DNA of 64,000 bases from Mesorhizobium sp. WSM3862 (GTDB taxonomy: Bacteria; Pseudomonadota; Alphaproteobacteria; Rhizobiales; Rhizobiaceae): NCBI RefSeq assembly GCF_002294985.1, contig NZ_NSGE01000005.1:511001-575000 (forward strand), given 5' to 3'. Below, piece by piece: positions 1-8,554 of this stretch; within the stretch, counting starts at the first letter, position 1; every line of letters starts with the position of its first letter. The position numbers were made by a program, and so were the translations under genes. A model generated the notes under the pieces. That model had not been told where the DNA came from and made no database searches. It saw only the letters and a program-made list of their open reading frames with translations.

Positions 1-1115
1 TTCTTCCAGAATTCGGCCAGCTCCGCCTCGCGCTGCGGCGAGATCAGCAGGCCGTCGCGCAGGCGCTGAAGCGAGCGGATGCCGATGTTCTGGGCGATCG
101 ACCATTGGGCGAAGATGCCGTCCGCCTGGCGGTCGCCGGCGACCAGCGCCACCGGCGCCGTCACTTCGATGCCGGCCCTGTCGCGCGAGGCGGCCGAGAA
201 GATCGCGAGCAGCAGGTCCGTCTGGCCATGCCCGGCGAGTCCGGCAAGGCCGATGATCTCGCCGGCGCGGGCGACAAGCTCCTTGCCATCCTGCTGCCGC
301 GCCGGGCGCGCCCGCACCCTGAGCGCCCCGACCGCGACCTTGCGGGTCTCGGCGGCGGCCTTCTGATGTTCCCCGGCGCCGCCCATCGCGGCGACCAGCT
401 TGTCCCGGTCGAACGCGCTTGCGGCGTCGGCGGCGACCACCTTGCCGTCGCGCATCACCACGATGCGGTCGGCATTCTGCAGCACCTCGCCCAGCACATG
501 GGAGATCAGGATGCAGCTGCCGCCCGCGGCGACGAAGCGGCGCACGAATGAAAGCAGCTGGCCGGCCGTGTGCGCATCGAGCGACGAGGTCGGCTCGTCG
601 AGGATGACCAGATGCAGCGGCTCGCGGGTCAGCGTGAAGGCGCGCGCCACCTCGACCATCTGGCGGCGTCCGATCGACAGATCGCCGGCAATGTCGTCCG
701 CCGCGATGCCGTGGTCGGGAAAGATCTCGTCGAGCTTGGCCTGGATGAGATCGGCGGCCTTGCGCCGCCAGCCGAGCCCGCTGAGCGAGGGATGGTTGAT
801 GCGCGTGTTCTCGGCGACGCTGAGGTTTGGGCAGAGCGACAGCTCCTGGAAAACGCAGCGTATGCCGAGCTCGAGCGCGCGCGCCACGGAATAGCTCGCT
901 TCCTGATTGCCGCGCACCGCGATCTGCCCGCCATCGGGCCGCAGCGTGCCCGCAACCATATGCATCAGCGTCGACTTGCCGGCGCCATTGTGCCCGACCA
1001 GCCCGACGCATTCGCCGGCGCCGACATGGAAGTCGACGCCGTTGAGCGCGCGGACGGCGCCGAAGTGCTTTTCGGCGCCGTCCAGCCTGACGATGTCTGC
1101 AATAGCCTGGAGCAT
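1..1115 (-). CDS. Sugar ABC transporter ATP-binding protein (partial, C-terminus beyond the window)
   Basis: ATPase of a ribose/xylose-type (CUT2) sugar importer; it would couple ATP hydrolysis at the inner membrane to uptake of the sugar delivered by the binding protein encoded just upstream. The first ABC domain is complete: Walker [10 protein letters not shown] at about residues 41-49, signature LSIGRRQ, Walker [14 protein letters not shown] second ABC domain begins near residue 320 and its P-loop region ([11 protein letters not shown]) lacks the usual Lys, as is common in two-domain RbsA-type ATPases. The ATG at 1115 lies 45 bases past the stop of the binding-protein gene. About 371 residues are visible and the frame is open to base 1; the permease gene is presumably outside the window. 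The family call is firm, the sugar is unknown. Confidence 0.92.
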   Translation of the reverse strand, partial: MLQAIADIVRLDGAEKHFGAVRALNGVDFHVGAGECVGLVGHNGAGKSTLMHMVAGTLRPDGGQIAVRGNQEASYSVARALELGIRCVFQELSLCPNLSVAENTRINHPSLSGLGWRRKAADLIQAKLDEIFPDHGIAADDIAGDLSIGRRQMVEVARAFTLTREPLHLVILDEPTSSLDAHTAGQLLSFVRRFVAAGGSCILISHVLGEVLQNADRIVVMRDGKVVAADAASAFDRDKLVAAMGGAGEHQKAAAETRKVAVGALRVRARPARQQDGKELVARAGEIIGLAGLAGHGQTDLLLAIFSAASRDRAGIEVTAPVALVAGDRQADGIFAQWSIAQNIGIRSLQRLRDGLLISPQREAELAEFWK

Positions 1116-1160
1116 CCTCAACGATATCCGGTCGGCGATGCGGCTGGCAACGTCGCGCCG

Positions 1161-2177
1161 CTATTGCTTGATGTTGGCCTTGATGGCCGCGATCGCGTCT
1201 TCCTGGGTGTATTCGTGGGTAGCGACGCCGCCTTCCTTGATCTTCGGCAGCGCGGCCTCGAAATTGTCCTGGGTGAAGGCGAGATACGGCACCAGCAGAT
1301 CGTGCGGCACGTCCTTGCGGCCGTCGAGCACCTGCTGCGCCACCCAGAAGGCGAGCGTCGACACGCCGGGCGCGATCGAGGCCGACCAGGTCTGGTAGCC
1401 GTCCTTGTCCTTCTGCTCCTTCCACCACTTCAGCTCGTCCTGACGGTTGCCCATGATGATGGTCGGACGCGGCTTGCCGGCGGCGGCGAACGCTTGCGCG
1501 GCTCCATAGCCGTCGCCGCCCTGGTCGACGACGCCGACGATCTCCGGCAGCGACGGCAGGATGGTCGCCACCGCCTTCTGCGCCGTGGTCTGGTCCCAGT
1601 CGCCGGTCACGGAGCCGACGATCTTGAACTCGGGATGGGCGGCGACGCCTTCGAGGATACCGGCATGGATGGCATCGTCGATCGAGGTGCCTGCCAGCCC
1701 GCGGATTTCCAGCAAATTGCCGCCCTTCGGCTGGAATTTGGCCATCTGCTCGACTTCCTGCCTACCCATGTCCTTGAAGTCGACGACGACGCGGTAGGCG
1801 CAAGGCTCGGTCACGATGCCGTCGAAGGAAACGACGACGATGCCGGCGTCGCAGGCCTGCTTGATGGCGCCGTTCAGCGCATCCGGCGAGGCGGCGTTGA
1901 TGACGATGGCGTCATAGCCCTGCAGGATCAGGTTCTGCACCTGCGCGGCTTGCGTCGGCACTTCCTTGTCGGCGGTGGTGAAGACATCCGCCGCCGCCAC
2001 CACCTTGTCCTCGACCGCCTTCTTGGTGACGATGGCGTAGCTGTCGAGCATCGCCTGGCGCCACGAATTGCCGGCATAATTGTTGGAGAAGGCGATCTTC
2101 TTGCCGCTCGTGTCGGCAAGCGCGGTGCCCGAGGCGAGCATGGCTGCAAAGGCGCTCAAGACCAGTAGTTTCTTCAT
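1161..2177 (-). CDS. Periplasmic sugar-binding protein of an ABC transporter (RbsB-like)
   Basis: Substrate-binding protein that would capture a sugar in the periplasm and deliver it to the CUT2-type transporter. The 338-residue protein has a clear Sec signal peptide (MKKLLVLSAFAAML, cleavage after ALA near residue 21) followed by a periplasmic-binding-protein type 1 fold: an early IAFSNNYAGNSW segment, a repeated beta-alpha pattern, and NAASPDALNGAI and VDQGGDGYGAAQAF segments typical of RbsB/XylF relatives. A strong ribosome-binding site (GGGAGGATAATGAC) precedes the ATG. It sits between the SMP-30 gene and the ATPase gene on the same strand, so a sugar, sugar acid or lactone is a reasonable guess for the ligand, but the sequence alone does not identify it. 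Confidence 0.93.
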   Translation of the reverse strand: MKKLLVLSAFAAMLASGTALADTSGKKIAFSNNYAGNSWRQAMLDSYAIVTKKAVEDKVVAAADVFTTADKEVPTQAAQVQNLILQGYDAIVINAASPDALNGAIKQACDAGIVVVSFDGIVTEPCAYRVVVDFKDMGRQEVEQMAKFQPKGGNLLEIRGLAGTSIDDAIHAGILEGVAAHPEFKIVGSVTGDWDQTTAQKAVATILPSLPEIVGVVDQGGDGYGAAQAFAAAGKPRPTIIMGNRQDELKWWKEQKDKDGYQTWSASIAPGVSTLAFWVAQQVLDGRKDVPHDLLVPYLAFTQDNFEAALPKIKEGGVATHEYTQEDAIAAIKANIKQ

Positions 2178-2272
2178 GTCATTATCCTCCCAGATGTGTT
2201 GACTGCTGCACTTCCCACCGGCCCCTGCGGGCCGGCTTCACTCCCATCCGATCTGAGCGCGAACGGTCCCGC

Positions 2273-3163
2273 TCAAAACAGCCTCAATCCCGGCACCCGT
2301 ACCCTTAGCCGGTAGAGCGACGTCGACGCGGCGATGTAGAGGCTACGCAGGTCCTCGTCGCCGAAGGTGAAATTGGCACAATCTTCCGGCGTCGCGATGA
2401 CGCCGAGGAGATCGCCCGACGCGTCAAAGACATGGATGCCGCCCGGGCCGGTGCAATAGAGGTTGCCGCGGCTGTCGATCTTCATTCCATCCGGCGCGCC
2501 TGGCGCATCGCCCTCGGTCACAGCCCATACGGCGCCGCCATTGAGGTCACCATTGGATTCGACGCCGAACACACGGATGTGACCACGCGTGGTATCGTTG
2601 ACGAAGAGCCGCGATTCATCGAGCGAGAAGCAGAGCCCGTTGGGCTGCTCGAAATCGTTGGCAAGCAACGTCAGCCCGGCGCCGTCGCCGTCGATCCGGT
2701 AGACGCCCTGGTAGGACAGTTCCTGCGGCCTCGGCACGCCGTAGAATTCCGCTCGACCGTAGGTCGGATCGGTGAAATAGATCGAGCCTCCAGTGGCGAC
2801 GACAATGTCGTTCGGGCTGTTGAGCTGCTTGCCCTGGTAATGGCTGGCGAGAACGGTCGTGGTGCCGCCCGGCTCGGCGCGGGTGACGCGGCTGCTGGCG
2901 TGCTCGCAGGTCACCAGCCGCCCCTGCCGGTCGAGCGTGTTGCCGTTGGCCATGTGGCTCGGGTCGCGGAACGCCGCGATTTCGCCGGAAGCGCTGCGCC
3001 GGTACATGCGGCTTTGCGGAATATCGGAAAAGACCAGCCATTTCTCATAGGGATGCCACACCGGACCTTCGATGAAGCCGTAGCCGGTGGCGAGCCGCTC
3101 CATCGTCGCATTGCCGACGACGTCATCAAAGCCGGAATGACGGGCGCGCGCCGGGGTCGACAT
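2273..3163 (-). CDS. SMP-30/gluconolactonase-family sugar lactonase
   Basis: Predicted metal-dependent lactonase of the six-bladed SMP-30/regucalcin beta-propeller family, hydrolysing a sugar lactone to the sugar acid. Metal-ligand signatures are visible: Glu in YGFIEGPVW near the N-terminus, Asn in NSPNDIV, and Asp in APDGMKID. I chose the ATG at 3163 (296 residues) because its N-terminus aligns with the family and because it overlaps the stop of the upstream tautomerase gene as TGATG, a translational-coupling arrangement; the frame runs further upstream without family-like sequence. There is no signal peptide, so it is probably cytoplasmic. Its place in the operon suggests that the imported sugar is oxidised to a lactone and opened here. 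Confidence 0.88.
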   Translation of the reverse strand: MSTPARARHSGFDDVVGNATMERLATGYGFIEGPVWHPYEKWLVFSDIPQSRMYRRSASGEIAAFRDPSHMANGNTLDRQGRLVTCEHASSRVTRAEPGGTTTVLASHYQGKQLNSPNDIVVATGGSIYFTDPTYGRAEFYGVPRPQELSYQGVYRIDGDGAGLTLLANDFEQPNGLCFSLDESRLFVNDTTRGHIRVFGVESNGDLNGGAVWAVTEGDAPGAPDGMKIDSRGNLYCTGPGGIHVFDASGDLLGVIATPEDCANFTFGDEDLRSLYIAASTSLYRLRVRVPGLRLF

Positions 3164-3357
3164 CACGGGCTCTTGGGTTCCCGCACCGGCTTGCCGGCGA
3201 CGAACCAGTCGCTGCCCGGCACGTCCTCGATCACCACCCAGATCGCTTCCATGGGCAGTTCGGCGACCTCGCTGATCGCCTCGGCGACCCGGCGCGAGAT
3301 CTCGTTCTTGCGCTTTTGCGAATGACCCTCGAGTATCCGTATGCTGACGAACGGCAT
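3163..3357 (-). CDS. 4-oxalocrotonate tautomerase-family protein
   Basis: Small 64-residue member of the tautomerase superfamily. After removal of the initiator Met the protein begins with Pro (MPFVSIRILEG), the catalytic N-terminal proline of 4-OT enzymes, and it has the expected short beta-alpha-beta length with a conserved VVIEDVP segment. Such proteins usually assemble as hexamers and interconvert keto and enol forms of small acids. It is the first gene of the minus-strand operon and overlaps the SMP-30 gene by TGATG. A candidate GntR-type operator lies 23 bases upstream of its ATG. The physiological substrate is unknown; a role on a sugar-acid intermediate is an inference from context. 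Confidence 0.82.
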   Translation of the reverse strand: MPFVSIRILEGHSQKRKNEISRRVAEAISEVAELPMEAIWVVIEDVPGSDWFVAGKPVREPKSP

Positions 3358-3379
3358 GAGCGCTTCCCCGGGATTCTTG

Positions 3380-3394
3380 TTTTGTAGGACAAAA
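3380..3394. promoter_or_regulatory. Candidate GntR/FadR-type operator (TTTTGT-N3-ACAAAA)
   Basis: Perfect 6-bp arms around a 3-bp centre; on the minus strand it reads TTTTGTCCTACAAAA. It sits 23 bases upstream of the tautomerase start, where it would overlap or lie just downstream of a promoter. The TTGT-N3-ACAA form matches operators of FadR-subfamily GntR repressors that control sugar-acid genes. No GntR gene lies in the window. Assignment is by motif only. Confidence 0.5.
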
Positions 3395-3438
3395 GCTAGT
3401 CGGGACGCGGACCGGGCGATAGCGGTCTAAGCGCAGCA

Positions 3439-3462
3439 CCGACTGTGGTTTTGCACAGTCGG
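3439..3462. promoter_or_regulatory. Perfect 9-bp inverted repeat in the divergent promoter region
   Basis: CCGACTGTG, six bases (GTTTTG), CACAGTCGG. It lies between the divergently transcribed tautomerase operon and the ABM monooxygenase gene, 36 bases before the latter's ATG. No T-run follows on either strand, so an operator fits better than a terminator. The protein that would bind it is unknown. Confidence 0.4.
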
Positions 3463-3498
3463 CGCCGGCATCCGCGGCTGCAGACAGGAGAACCATTG

Positions 3499-3837
3499 AT
3501 GGCGGAGAGATGCGGCAGGCCGATCGTACGGATTGCGGAGCTGGAGATCGATGCCTTCCAGCTCGACATCTTCAGGGCCTTGCTCGCCGAAGAGATCGAG
3601 GCCTCGGTGCAGAACGAGCCCGGCGTGTTGTTCCTGCACGCGGTCTCGATAAAAGGTTCGCCCGAAACGGTGCGCGTCATCGAATGCTACGTCGATCATT
3701 CCGCCTACCACGCCCACCTGACCGCGCCGCACTTTCTCACCTACAAGGCGCGGACGGCTGATATGGTCAGGTCGCTTCGATTGATCGAGACCGAGCCGAT
3801 CGTTCTGAGGGCCAAGAGCAATCAGCATTCAAGCTGA
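3499..3837 (+). CDS. Antibiotic biosynthesis monooxygenase (ABM) domain protein
   Basis: 112-residue protein with a single ferredoxin-like ABM fold, the type found in YgiN-like quinol monooxygenases. Visible hallmarks are the alternating beta-alpha layout with an early helix (FRALLAEEIEASVQNEPGVLF), the VIECYVDHSAYHAHL stretch and a terminal strand. I placed the start at the ATG at 3499 because a CAGGAG ribosome-binding site ends eight bases before it; the frame remains open upstream but without a ribosome-binding site. It is divergent from the sugar operon and could share its control region. Substrate unknown. Confidence 0.75.
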   Translation: MAERCGRPIVRIAELEIDAFQLDIFRALLAEEIEASVQNEPGVLFLHAVSIKGSPETVRVIECYVDHSAYHAHLTAPHFLTYKARTADMVRSLRLIETEPIVLRAKSNQHSS

Positions 3838-3859
3838 GCCTGTTCACCCATCGCGGGGC

Positions 3860-4600
3860 TTACTGCTCCTGCAACGGCGTTGCCTGCGCGAGCCAGGCGT
3901 CGAGCTGCTCCTGCTCGCGCCGCAGCGCGTCGATGTTGATCAGGCCGCGCGCCATGGCCAGATAGATCGCGCGGGTGCGCGAATTGAACACCGACGCCTC
4001 GCCAGCGCCCTCCTCCGGCGGCACTATTCCGAGCTTCTCATAGACATGCTTGATGCGGCTCTGCGCGCCGCGGATCGACAGGCCGCGCCGCGCCGCGATC
4101 GCTCGGTCGGTGAGGCCGAGCGCGATGTCGATCAGGCTTTCATACTCGCCGTCGGTGATGCCCTCGAACCGGTCCTGGACGCGGTGCTGGATGCCGCGGA
4201 TCTCGCGGTCGATGATGCAATGCCCCTCGCGGAACACGCCGCGCAGCGCCGAGCGCATGCCTTCTTCCGTCGCCGATTTCAGCACATAGCCATAGACCGA
4301 CCCCGGCGGCACGATGCGGGCCACGCCGCGCACATAGGCCTCGTCGGCGAAGTTGGACCAGAACAGGATATGCGTGCCGGCGCGTTGGCTCCAGATGGCG
4401 CGCGCCACCTCGATCCCGGTCGCCTTGGGCAGTTGCAGGTCGAGCACGACGTGCGGCGGCTGCCGTTCCGCCGCAAGATTGATGGCGTCCTCGCCGTCGC
4501 CGGCTTCGATCACCTCGACATCGCCGGGCCACAATTGCTCGACGGTCCGCCGCGCGAAGGTGCGATGCAGGCCGTCATTTTCGGCGATCATGACCAGCAT
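3860..4600 (-). CDS. NarL/LuxR-type two-component response regulator
   Basis: 246-residue response regulator. The receiver domain (about 1-125) has the phosphoacceptor Asp54 in VVLDLQLP, the acidic pocket residues near the start (IAENDG), the conserved Ser in ILFWSN and the Lys in GYVLKSA. A LuxR-type helix-turn-helix follows in the C-terminal third (LTDRAIAARRGLSIRGAQ, then IKHVYEKLGI), so phosphorylation would change DNA binding. The ATG at 4600 overlaps the stop of the upstream kinase gene as TGATG, so the two are translationally coupled. The gene ends 22 bases from the convergent ABM gene. Targets are unknown; the divergent GH15-zwf cluster is the nearest candidate. Confidence 0.9.
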   Translation of the reverse strand: MLVMIAENDGLHRTFARRTVEQLWPGDVEVIEAGDGEDAINLAAERQPPHVVLDLQLPKATGIEVARAIWSQRAGTHILFWSNFADEAYVRGVARIVPPGSVYGYVLKSATEEGMRSALRGVFREGHCIIDREIRGIQHRVQDRFEGITDGEYESLIDIALGLTDRAIAARRGLSIRGAQSRIKHVYEKLGIVPPEEGAGEASVFNSRTRAIYLAMARGLINIDALRREQEQLDAWLAQATPLQEQ

Positions 4601-5877
4601 CAAACTGCCTCCGCCACCGGCTGAGCTTCGGTTATCGCGGTGCTGCACGCCGCCGCCTTGGCCTCGGCGGACTCGCGATCGATCTCGATCACGACCCTGG
4701 TGCCGCCCTTGCGGTCGGCCGGCTCGAAACGCAGCCGCGCCCCGACAAGGGCCGCTCGCGTGTGCATGTGGCCGATGCCGCCTTGAGCGGCGGGATCGAT
4801 CGCGCCGCAGCCATGCCCGTCGTCGGTGACGGTCACGTTGAATGTGGTTGCCGTCGACGCCAGCTGCACCTCGATGCGGCTTGGCGCGGCATGACGGACC
4901 GCATTGTTGATGGCTTCCTGCACGATACGGTAGAGCGCGGTGCGAAGCGTTTCCGACAGGCCGTCGGCGCTGCCGTCGCTGGTGTCGGCGATGCGCACCG
5001 CGATCGGCGGCTTGGCCCTGGCAACGCTGCGGTTGAGATGTGCCTCGACCGCGTCGCGCAGGCCGAACAGTTCCAGGACGCTCGGCCGCATGTCGTCGAC
5101 GATGTGGCGCAGCTCCGCCAGGCAGCCCGCCACCTCCTGCTCGAGATCGGCAAGCTGGGCCGTCCGCGCCACGCCCCGGCTGCGGAAAGCTGAAACCTGA
5201 CGTGCTATGCGGGCAAGGTCGGCGAGCGTCTGGTCGTGCAGGTCCATGGCCATGCGGCGCCGCTCGCGCTCCATGCCCTCGGTCAGTTGCGAGGCGCCGA
5301 CTCTCAAAAGTTCCGCCCGGTTGCGCGCCTCGCTTTCGGCGAGCATGGCGCGGCGCGCTTCCTCCGTCTGGATCAGCGCGAACATATAGGGCCCGATGAG
5401 GTCGGCGCATTGCTGAGCGACCTCGACGTCCTCTTGCGAGTAGCAGCCGGCCTTGTGCCGGCTGATGTTGAGCGCGCCGATCACGCTGCCGCGTGCCCGC
5501 AGCGGCACGATGATGCGGCTGCGCAGCTTGGCGGCGAAGATCGGTCCGTCGAACGCTCCCTCGAAGTGAAATCGGTCGTCGAGAAGCGCGTTGTCGGTCA
5601 GAAGATAAGGCGTGTCGCCCCACAGCACGCGCCGGATCGGGCTGCCCTCGACCGGATGCTGCGCCAGATCGCTCCAGCTGGTATGGAAGCCGGCCTCGTA
5701 GCAGGCATGCATGCGCCCATCGAGCGACAACACCGCCAGATCGATATGGTCGTGCGGGATGAGCGTGCCGATTTCGATCGCTGTCGCCCGGAACGCGGAG
5801 CCCGGATCGATATGGCCGGCGAGCGCCCGCGAGATTGCGAGCAGCCGATCGATCAGCTGGGGAGATACCTCCGACAT
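4600..5877 (-). CDS. GAF-domain sensor histidine kinase (NarX/DegS type, HisKA_3)
   Basis: 425-residue soluble kinase without membrane segments. An N-terminal GAF domain (about 15-175) is followed by a coiled linker and the dimerisation/phosphoacceptor helix ERRRMAMDLHDQ, with His214 as the predicted phosphorylation site. The HATPase_c domain has an N-box (RIVQEAINNAVRH) and glycine-rich boxes (DDGHGCG and GGIGHMH). I chose the ATG at 5877 because it carries GGAGGA upstream; an ATG 57 bases earlier keeps the frame but lacks a site. It is coupled to its response regulator by a TGATG overlap and transcribed away from the GH15 gene. The GAF domain implies a cytoplasmic or diffusible signal, unknown here. 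Confidence 0.9.
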   Translation of the reverse strand: MSEVSPQLIDRLLAISRALAGHIDPGSAFRATAIEIGTLIPHDHIDLAVLSLDGRMHACYEAGFHTSWSDLAQHPVEGSPIRRVLWGDTPYLLTDNALLDDRFHFEGAFDGPIFAAKLRSRIIVPLRARGSVIGALNISRHKAGCYSQEDVEVAQQCADLIGPYMFALIQTEEARRAMLAESEARNRAELLRVGASQLTEGMERERRRMAMDLHDQTLADLARIARQVSAFRSRGVARTAQLADLEQEVAGCLAELRHIVDDMRPSVLELFGLRDAVEAHLNRSVARAKPPIAVRIADTSDGSADGLSETLRTALYRIVQEAINNAVRHAAPSRIEVQLASTATTFNVTVTDDGHGCGAIDPAAQGGIGHMHTRAALVGARLRFEPADRKGGTRVVIEIDRESAEAKAAACSTAITEAQPVAEAV

Positions 5878-5991
5878 GTCTCCTCCCTGTCCCCCTGATG
5901 AATGCCGTGGAACGACAGCCAAGCCGCGCTGCACGGCGCTGCCTCGATCCTGTTTTCCGCAGTTCCTCCCTGCCCGAGAAATAGTGAGCGC

Positions 5992-6010
5992 TTGACGGCG
6001 CCGCTGTCAA
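5992..6010. promoter_or_regulatory. Candidate palindromic site TTGAC-N9-GTCAA
   Basis: Inverted arms TTGAC and GTCAA around a GC-rich core, located in the 228-bp region between the divergent kinase and GH15 genes. It could be an operator for the adjacent LuxR-type regulator, or simply contain a -35 box. Only the symmetry supports it. Confidence 0.25.
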
Positions 6011-6105
6011 CGATGGGTGACGCGACCCGAGCCCGATCAACTTCGGGTGCGGCGATTGAAAAGCCGCCGGCTCCTGGTCTAGGAACGGCCGCAGGAGGCC
6101 AATTG

Positions 6106-8523
6106 ATGGCAGTGACGCCGACCGTTGCTCAGGGCGCCCCGGGAATTCCCGCGCGCTGGACGTCAAGCGCCAAGAGCGGTGTCGGCACCGGGCTTTCAGC
6201 GAACAGCCCGCTTTGGTTCACCATCAGTCACGGCATATTGAACGAGGTCTATTATCCCCGCCTCGACAGCGCCTGCACGCGCGACCTGGGGCTGATCATA
6301 ACCGGTCCCGATGGCTATTTCTCGGAAGAGAAACGCGATGCCGCCCACCTTATCGAGCCATTCGAAGCCGGCGTCCCCGGCTATCGCTTGGTCAACACGG
6401 CGGTCAACGGCTCCTATCGGATTGAAAAGCGCATCGTTACGGATTCGAAACGGCCCGTTCTGCTGCAGGAAATCACATTCGCGGCGCTCAAAGGCTCAGC
6501 CTCGGACTACCAGGTTTACGCGCTGCTCGCGCCGCATCTCGTCAATCGCGGCATGGGCAACACCGCCTGGGTCGGCCAACACAAGGGGCAGCGTGTCCTC
6601 TTTGCGTCAGGCCGCGGCGTCTCGCTCGCGCTTGCCGCCTCGCCGCCCTGGGGCGCATGCTCGGCCGGCTATGTCGGTTTCTCCGACGGCTGGCAGCAGC
6701 TGCGGAATGGCGGCGCGCTCGATCCTGCCGCTGAGCGCGCGGAGGATGGCAATGTGGCGCTGACCGGCGAGATCGGCTTCTCGACAGGCAAGGGCACCGC
6801 ATTGCTGGCGCTCGGCTTCGGCGCCTCGCCGGAAGAGGCGGCGGAGGTCGCGCTGGCCAGCCTGAAGGACGGTTTCGATGCGGCCGCCGAAACCTATGCC
6901 GCCAACTGGCGGAGTTTCCAGTCCGGCCTGGAGACGCTCGACAGGCAAGCCGCCTCCGGCTTGAACACCTGCCGCGTCAGTACCGCGGTGCTTGCCTCGC
7001 ATCTGTCGATCGCCAGACCTGGAGCCGCAGTCGCCAGTCTTTCGATCCCCTGGGGCTTCAACAAGGGCGACGACGATCTCGGCGGCTACCATCTGGTCTG
7101 GCCGCGCGACCTGGTCGAAACGGCGGGCGGCTTCCTTGCAGCCGGCGACGCCTGGCAGGCGCTCGATATTCTCACCTATCTCCGCTCGATCCAACAGCCG
7201 GACGGTCATTGGCCGCAGAACTGCTGGGCGAGCGGCACGCCCTACTGGCCTGGCATTCAGATGGACGAATGCGCCTTTCCGCTGCTGCTTGCCGACGCGC
7301 TCCGCCGCGCCGGCCATCTGCCGCGCGCGAAGCTCGACGACTTCCTAGCCATGATCGAAAGCGCGGCTTCCTATGTGGTGCGCAACGGCCCGGTCACCGG
7401 CGAGGACCGCTGGGAAGAGGACGCCGGCTACAGCCCGTTCACGCTCGCTGTCGAGATCGCGGCGCTGCTTGCGGCGGCTGACATGCTGGATGCTTGCGGC
7501 AAAAATGAACCGGCAAATTATCTGCGCGAGACGGCCGATTGCTGGAATGACCAGATCGAGCGCTGGACCTATGTCACCGGCACCGAACTCTGCGCCAGGG
7601 AGGGCATCGACGGCTACTATGTCCGCATCGCACCGCCCGACGGTGCTGGCGCCGCTTCGCCGAAGGACGGTTTCGTGCCGATCAAGAACCGCCCGCCCGG
7701 CGATAGCCATCGGCCGGCCGAGGCCATCATAAGTCCCGACGCGCTGGCGCTGGTCCGCTTCGGACTGAGAGCCGCCGACGATGCGCGCATCTTGAACACC
7801 GTCAAAGCCATCGACTCGCTTCTGCGCTGCGAGTTGCCGCAAGGCCCGCTCTGGTACCGCTATTCCGGCGACGGCTATGGCGAGCATGAGGACGGCTCGC
7901 CCTTCGACGGCACCGGCCGGGGCCGGCCCTGGCCGCTGCTCGCCGGCGAGCGCGCGCATTACGAGCTGGCCGCCGGGCGACCCGGCAAAGCGGCCGAGTT
8001 GCTCGAGACCTTCGAGCGCTCTGCCGGTGCAGGCGGCCTGCTGCCGGAGCAGGTCTGGGACAGACCCGACCTGCCGGAGCGCGAATTGCGGCTCAGCGCG
8101 CCATCGGGCAGCGCCATGCCGCTGGTCTGGGCGCATGCCGAGCACATCAAGCTGCTGCGCTCGCTGCGCGACGGCAAGGTCTTCGACATGCCGCCGCAGG
8201 GCGTCGAGCGCTACATCAAGCGCAAGACCGTGTCGCCGTTCAGGACATGGCGCTTCAACAACAAGATCCGCTCTCTTCCCGCCGGCAAGCTCCTGCGCGT
8301 GGAACTTGCGGCGCGCGGCGTGGTTCACTGGAGTAGCGACAAGTGGCTGACGGTGCGCGACGACAACACGGTGGAGAACGCCTTCGGCGTCCACCTGGTT
8401 GACCTGGATGTCGACGGCCTGCAGCCGGGATCGACGGTCGTCTTCACATTTTTCTGGCCGGAAGCCAGCCGTTGGGAGAATGTCGACTTCACCGTCGGCA
8501 TCGATCCTTCGGATAGCCAGTAA
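6106..8523 (+). CDS. Glycoside hydrolase family 15 glucoamylase/glucodextranase-like protein
   Basis: 805-residue protein predicted to release glucose from the non-reducing end of alpha-glucans. An N-terminal beta-sandwich domain is followed by the (alpha/alpha)6 barrel and a C-terminal extension. The predicted general acid lies in the RWEEDAGYSP motif (Glu437/438) and the general base in LLPEQVWD (Glu648), both in the expected contexts for bacterial GH15 enzymes. I placed the start at the ATG at 6106 after GCAGGAGG. No signal peptide is visible at this start, so the substrate is likely intracellular, such as glycogen or oligosaccharide. It heads a plus-strand cluster with gnd, zwf and a glucokinase, which suggests that the glucose enters the oxidative pentose phosphate route. 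Confidence 0.9.
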   Translation: MAVTPTVAQGAPGIPARWTSSAKSGVGTGLSANSPLWFTISHGILNEVYYPRLDSACTRDLGLIITGPDGYFSEEKRDAAHLIEPFEAGVPGYRLVNTAVNGSYRIEKRIVTDSKRPVLLQEITFAALKGSASDYQVYALLAPHLVNRGMGNTAWVGQHKGQRVLFASGRGVSLALAASPPWGACSAGYVGFSDGWQQLRNGGALDPAAERAEDGNVALTGEIGFSTGKGTALLALGFGASPEEAAEVALASLKDGFDAAAETYAANWRSFQSGLETLDRQAASGLNTCRVSTAVLASHLSIARPGAAVASLSIPWGFNKGDDDLGGYHLVWPRDLVETAGGFLAAGDAWQALDILTYLRSIQQPDGHWPQNCWASGTPYWPGIQMDECAFPLLLADALRRAGHLPRAKLDDFLAMIESAASYVVRNGPVTGEDRWEEDAGYSPFTLAVEIAALLAAADMLDACGKNEPANYLRETADCWNDQIERWTYVTGTELCAREGIDGYYVRIAPPDGAGAASPKDGFVPIKNRPPGDSHRPAEAIISPDALALVRFGLRAADDARILNTVKAIDSLLRCELPQGPLWYRYSGDGYGEHEDGSPFDGTGRGRPWPLLAGERAHYELAAGRPGKAAELLETFERSAGAGGLLPEQVWDRPDLPERELRLSAPSGSAMPLVWAHAEHIKLLRSLRDGKVFDMPPQGVERYIKRKTVSPFRTWRFNNKIRSLPAGKLLRVELAARGVVHWSSDKWLTVRDDNTVENAFGVHLVDLDVDGLQPGSTVVFTFFWPEASRWENVDFTVGIDPSDSQ

Positions 8524-8554
8524 GGTTCTTTCCTCAAGCTATTAGGATAACACC

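Noticed and set aside
570..2168. 532-codon plus-strand frame
   Set aside because: It is antisense to the ABC ATPase and sugar-binding protein genes, is rich in Arg/His/Asp/Gly in the way expected of GC-rich shadow frames, and has no family-like motif or ribosome-binding site.
3860..6166. 768-codon minus-strand frame joining the kinase region to the response regulator
   Set aside because: The first two thirds read the kinase gene in the wrong frame. Only the last 246 residues look like a protein family, and they have their own coupled start.
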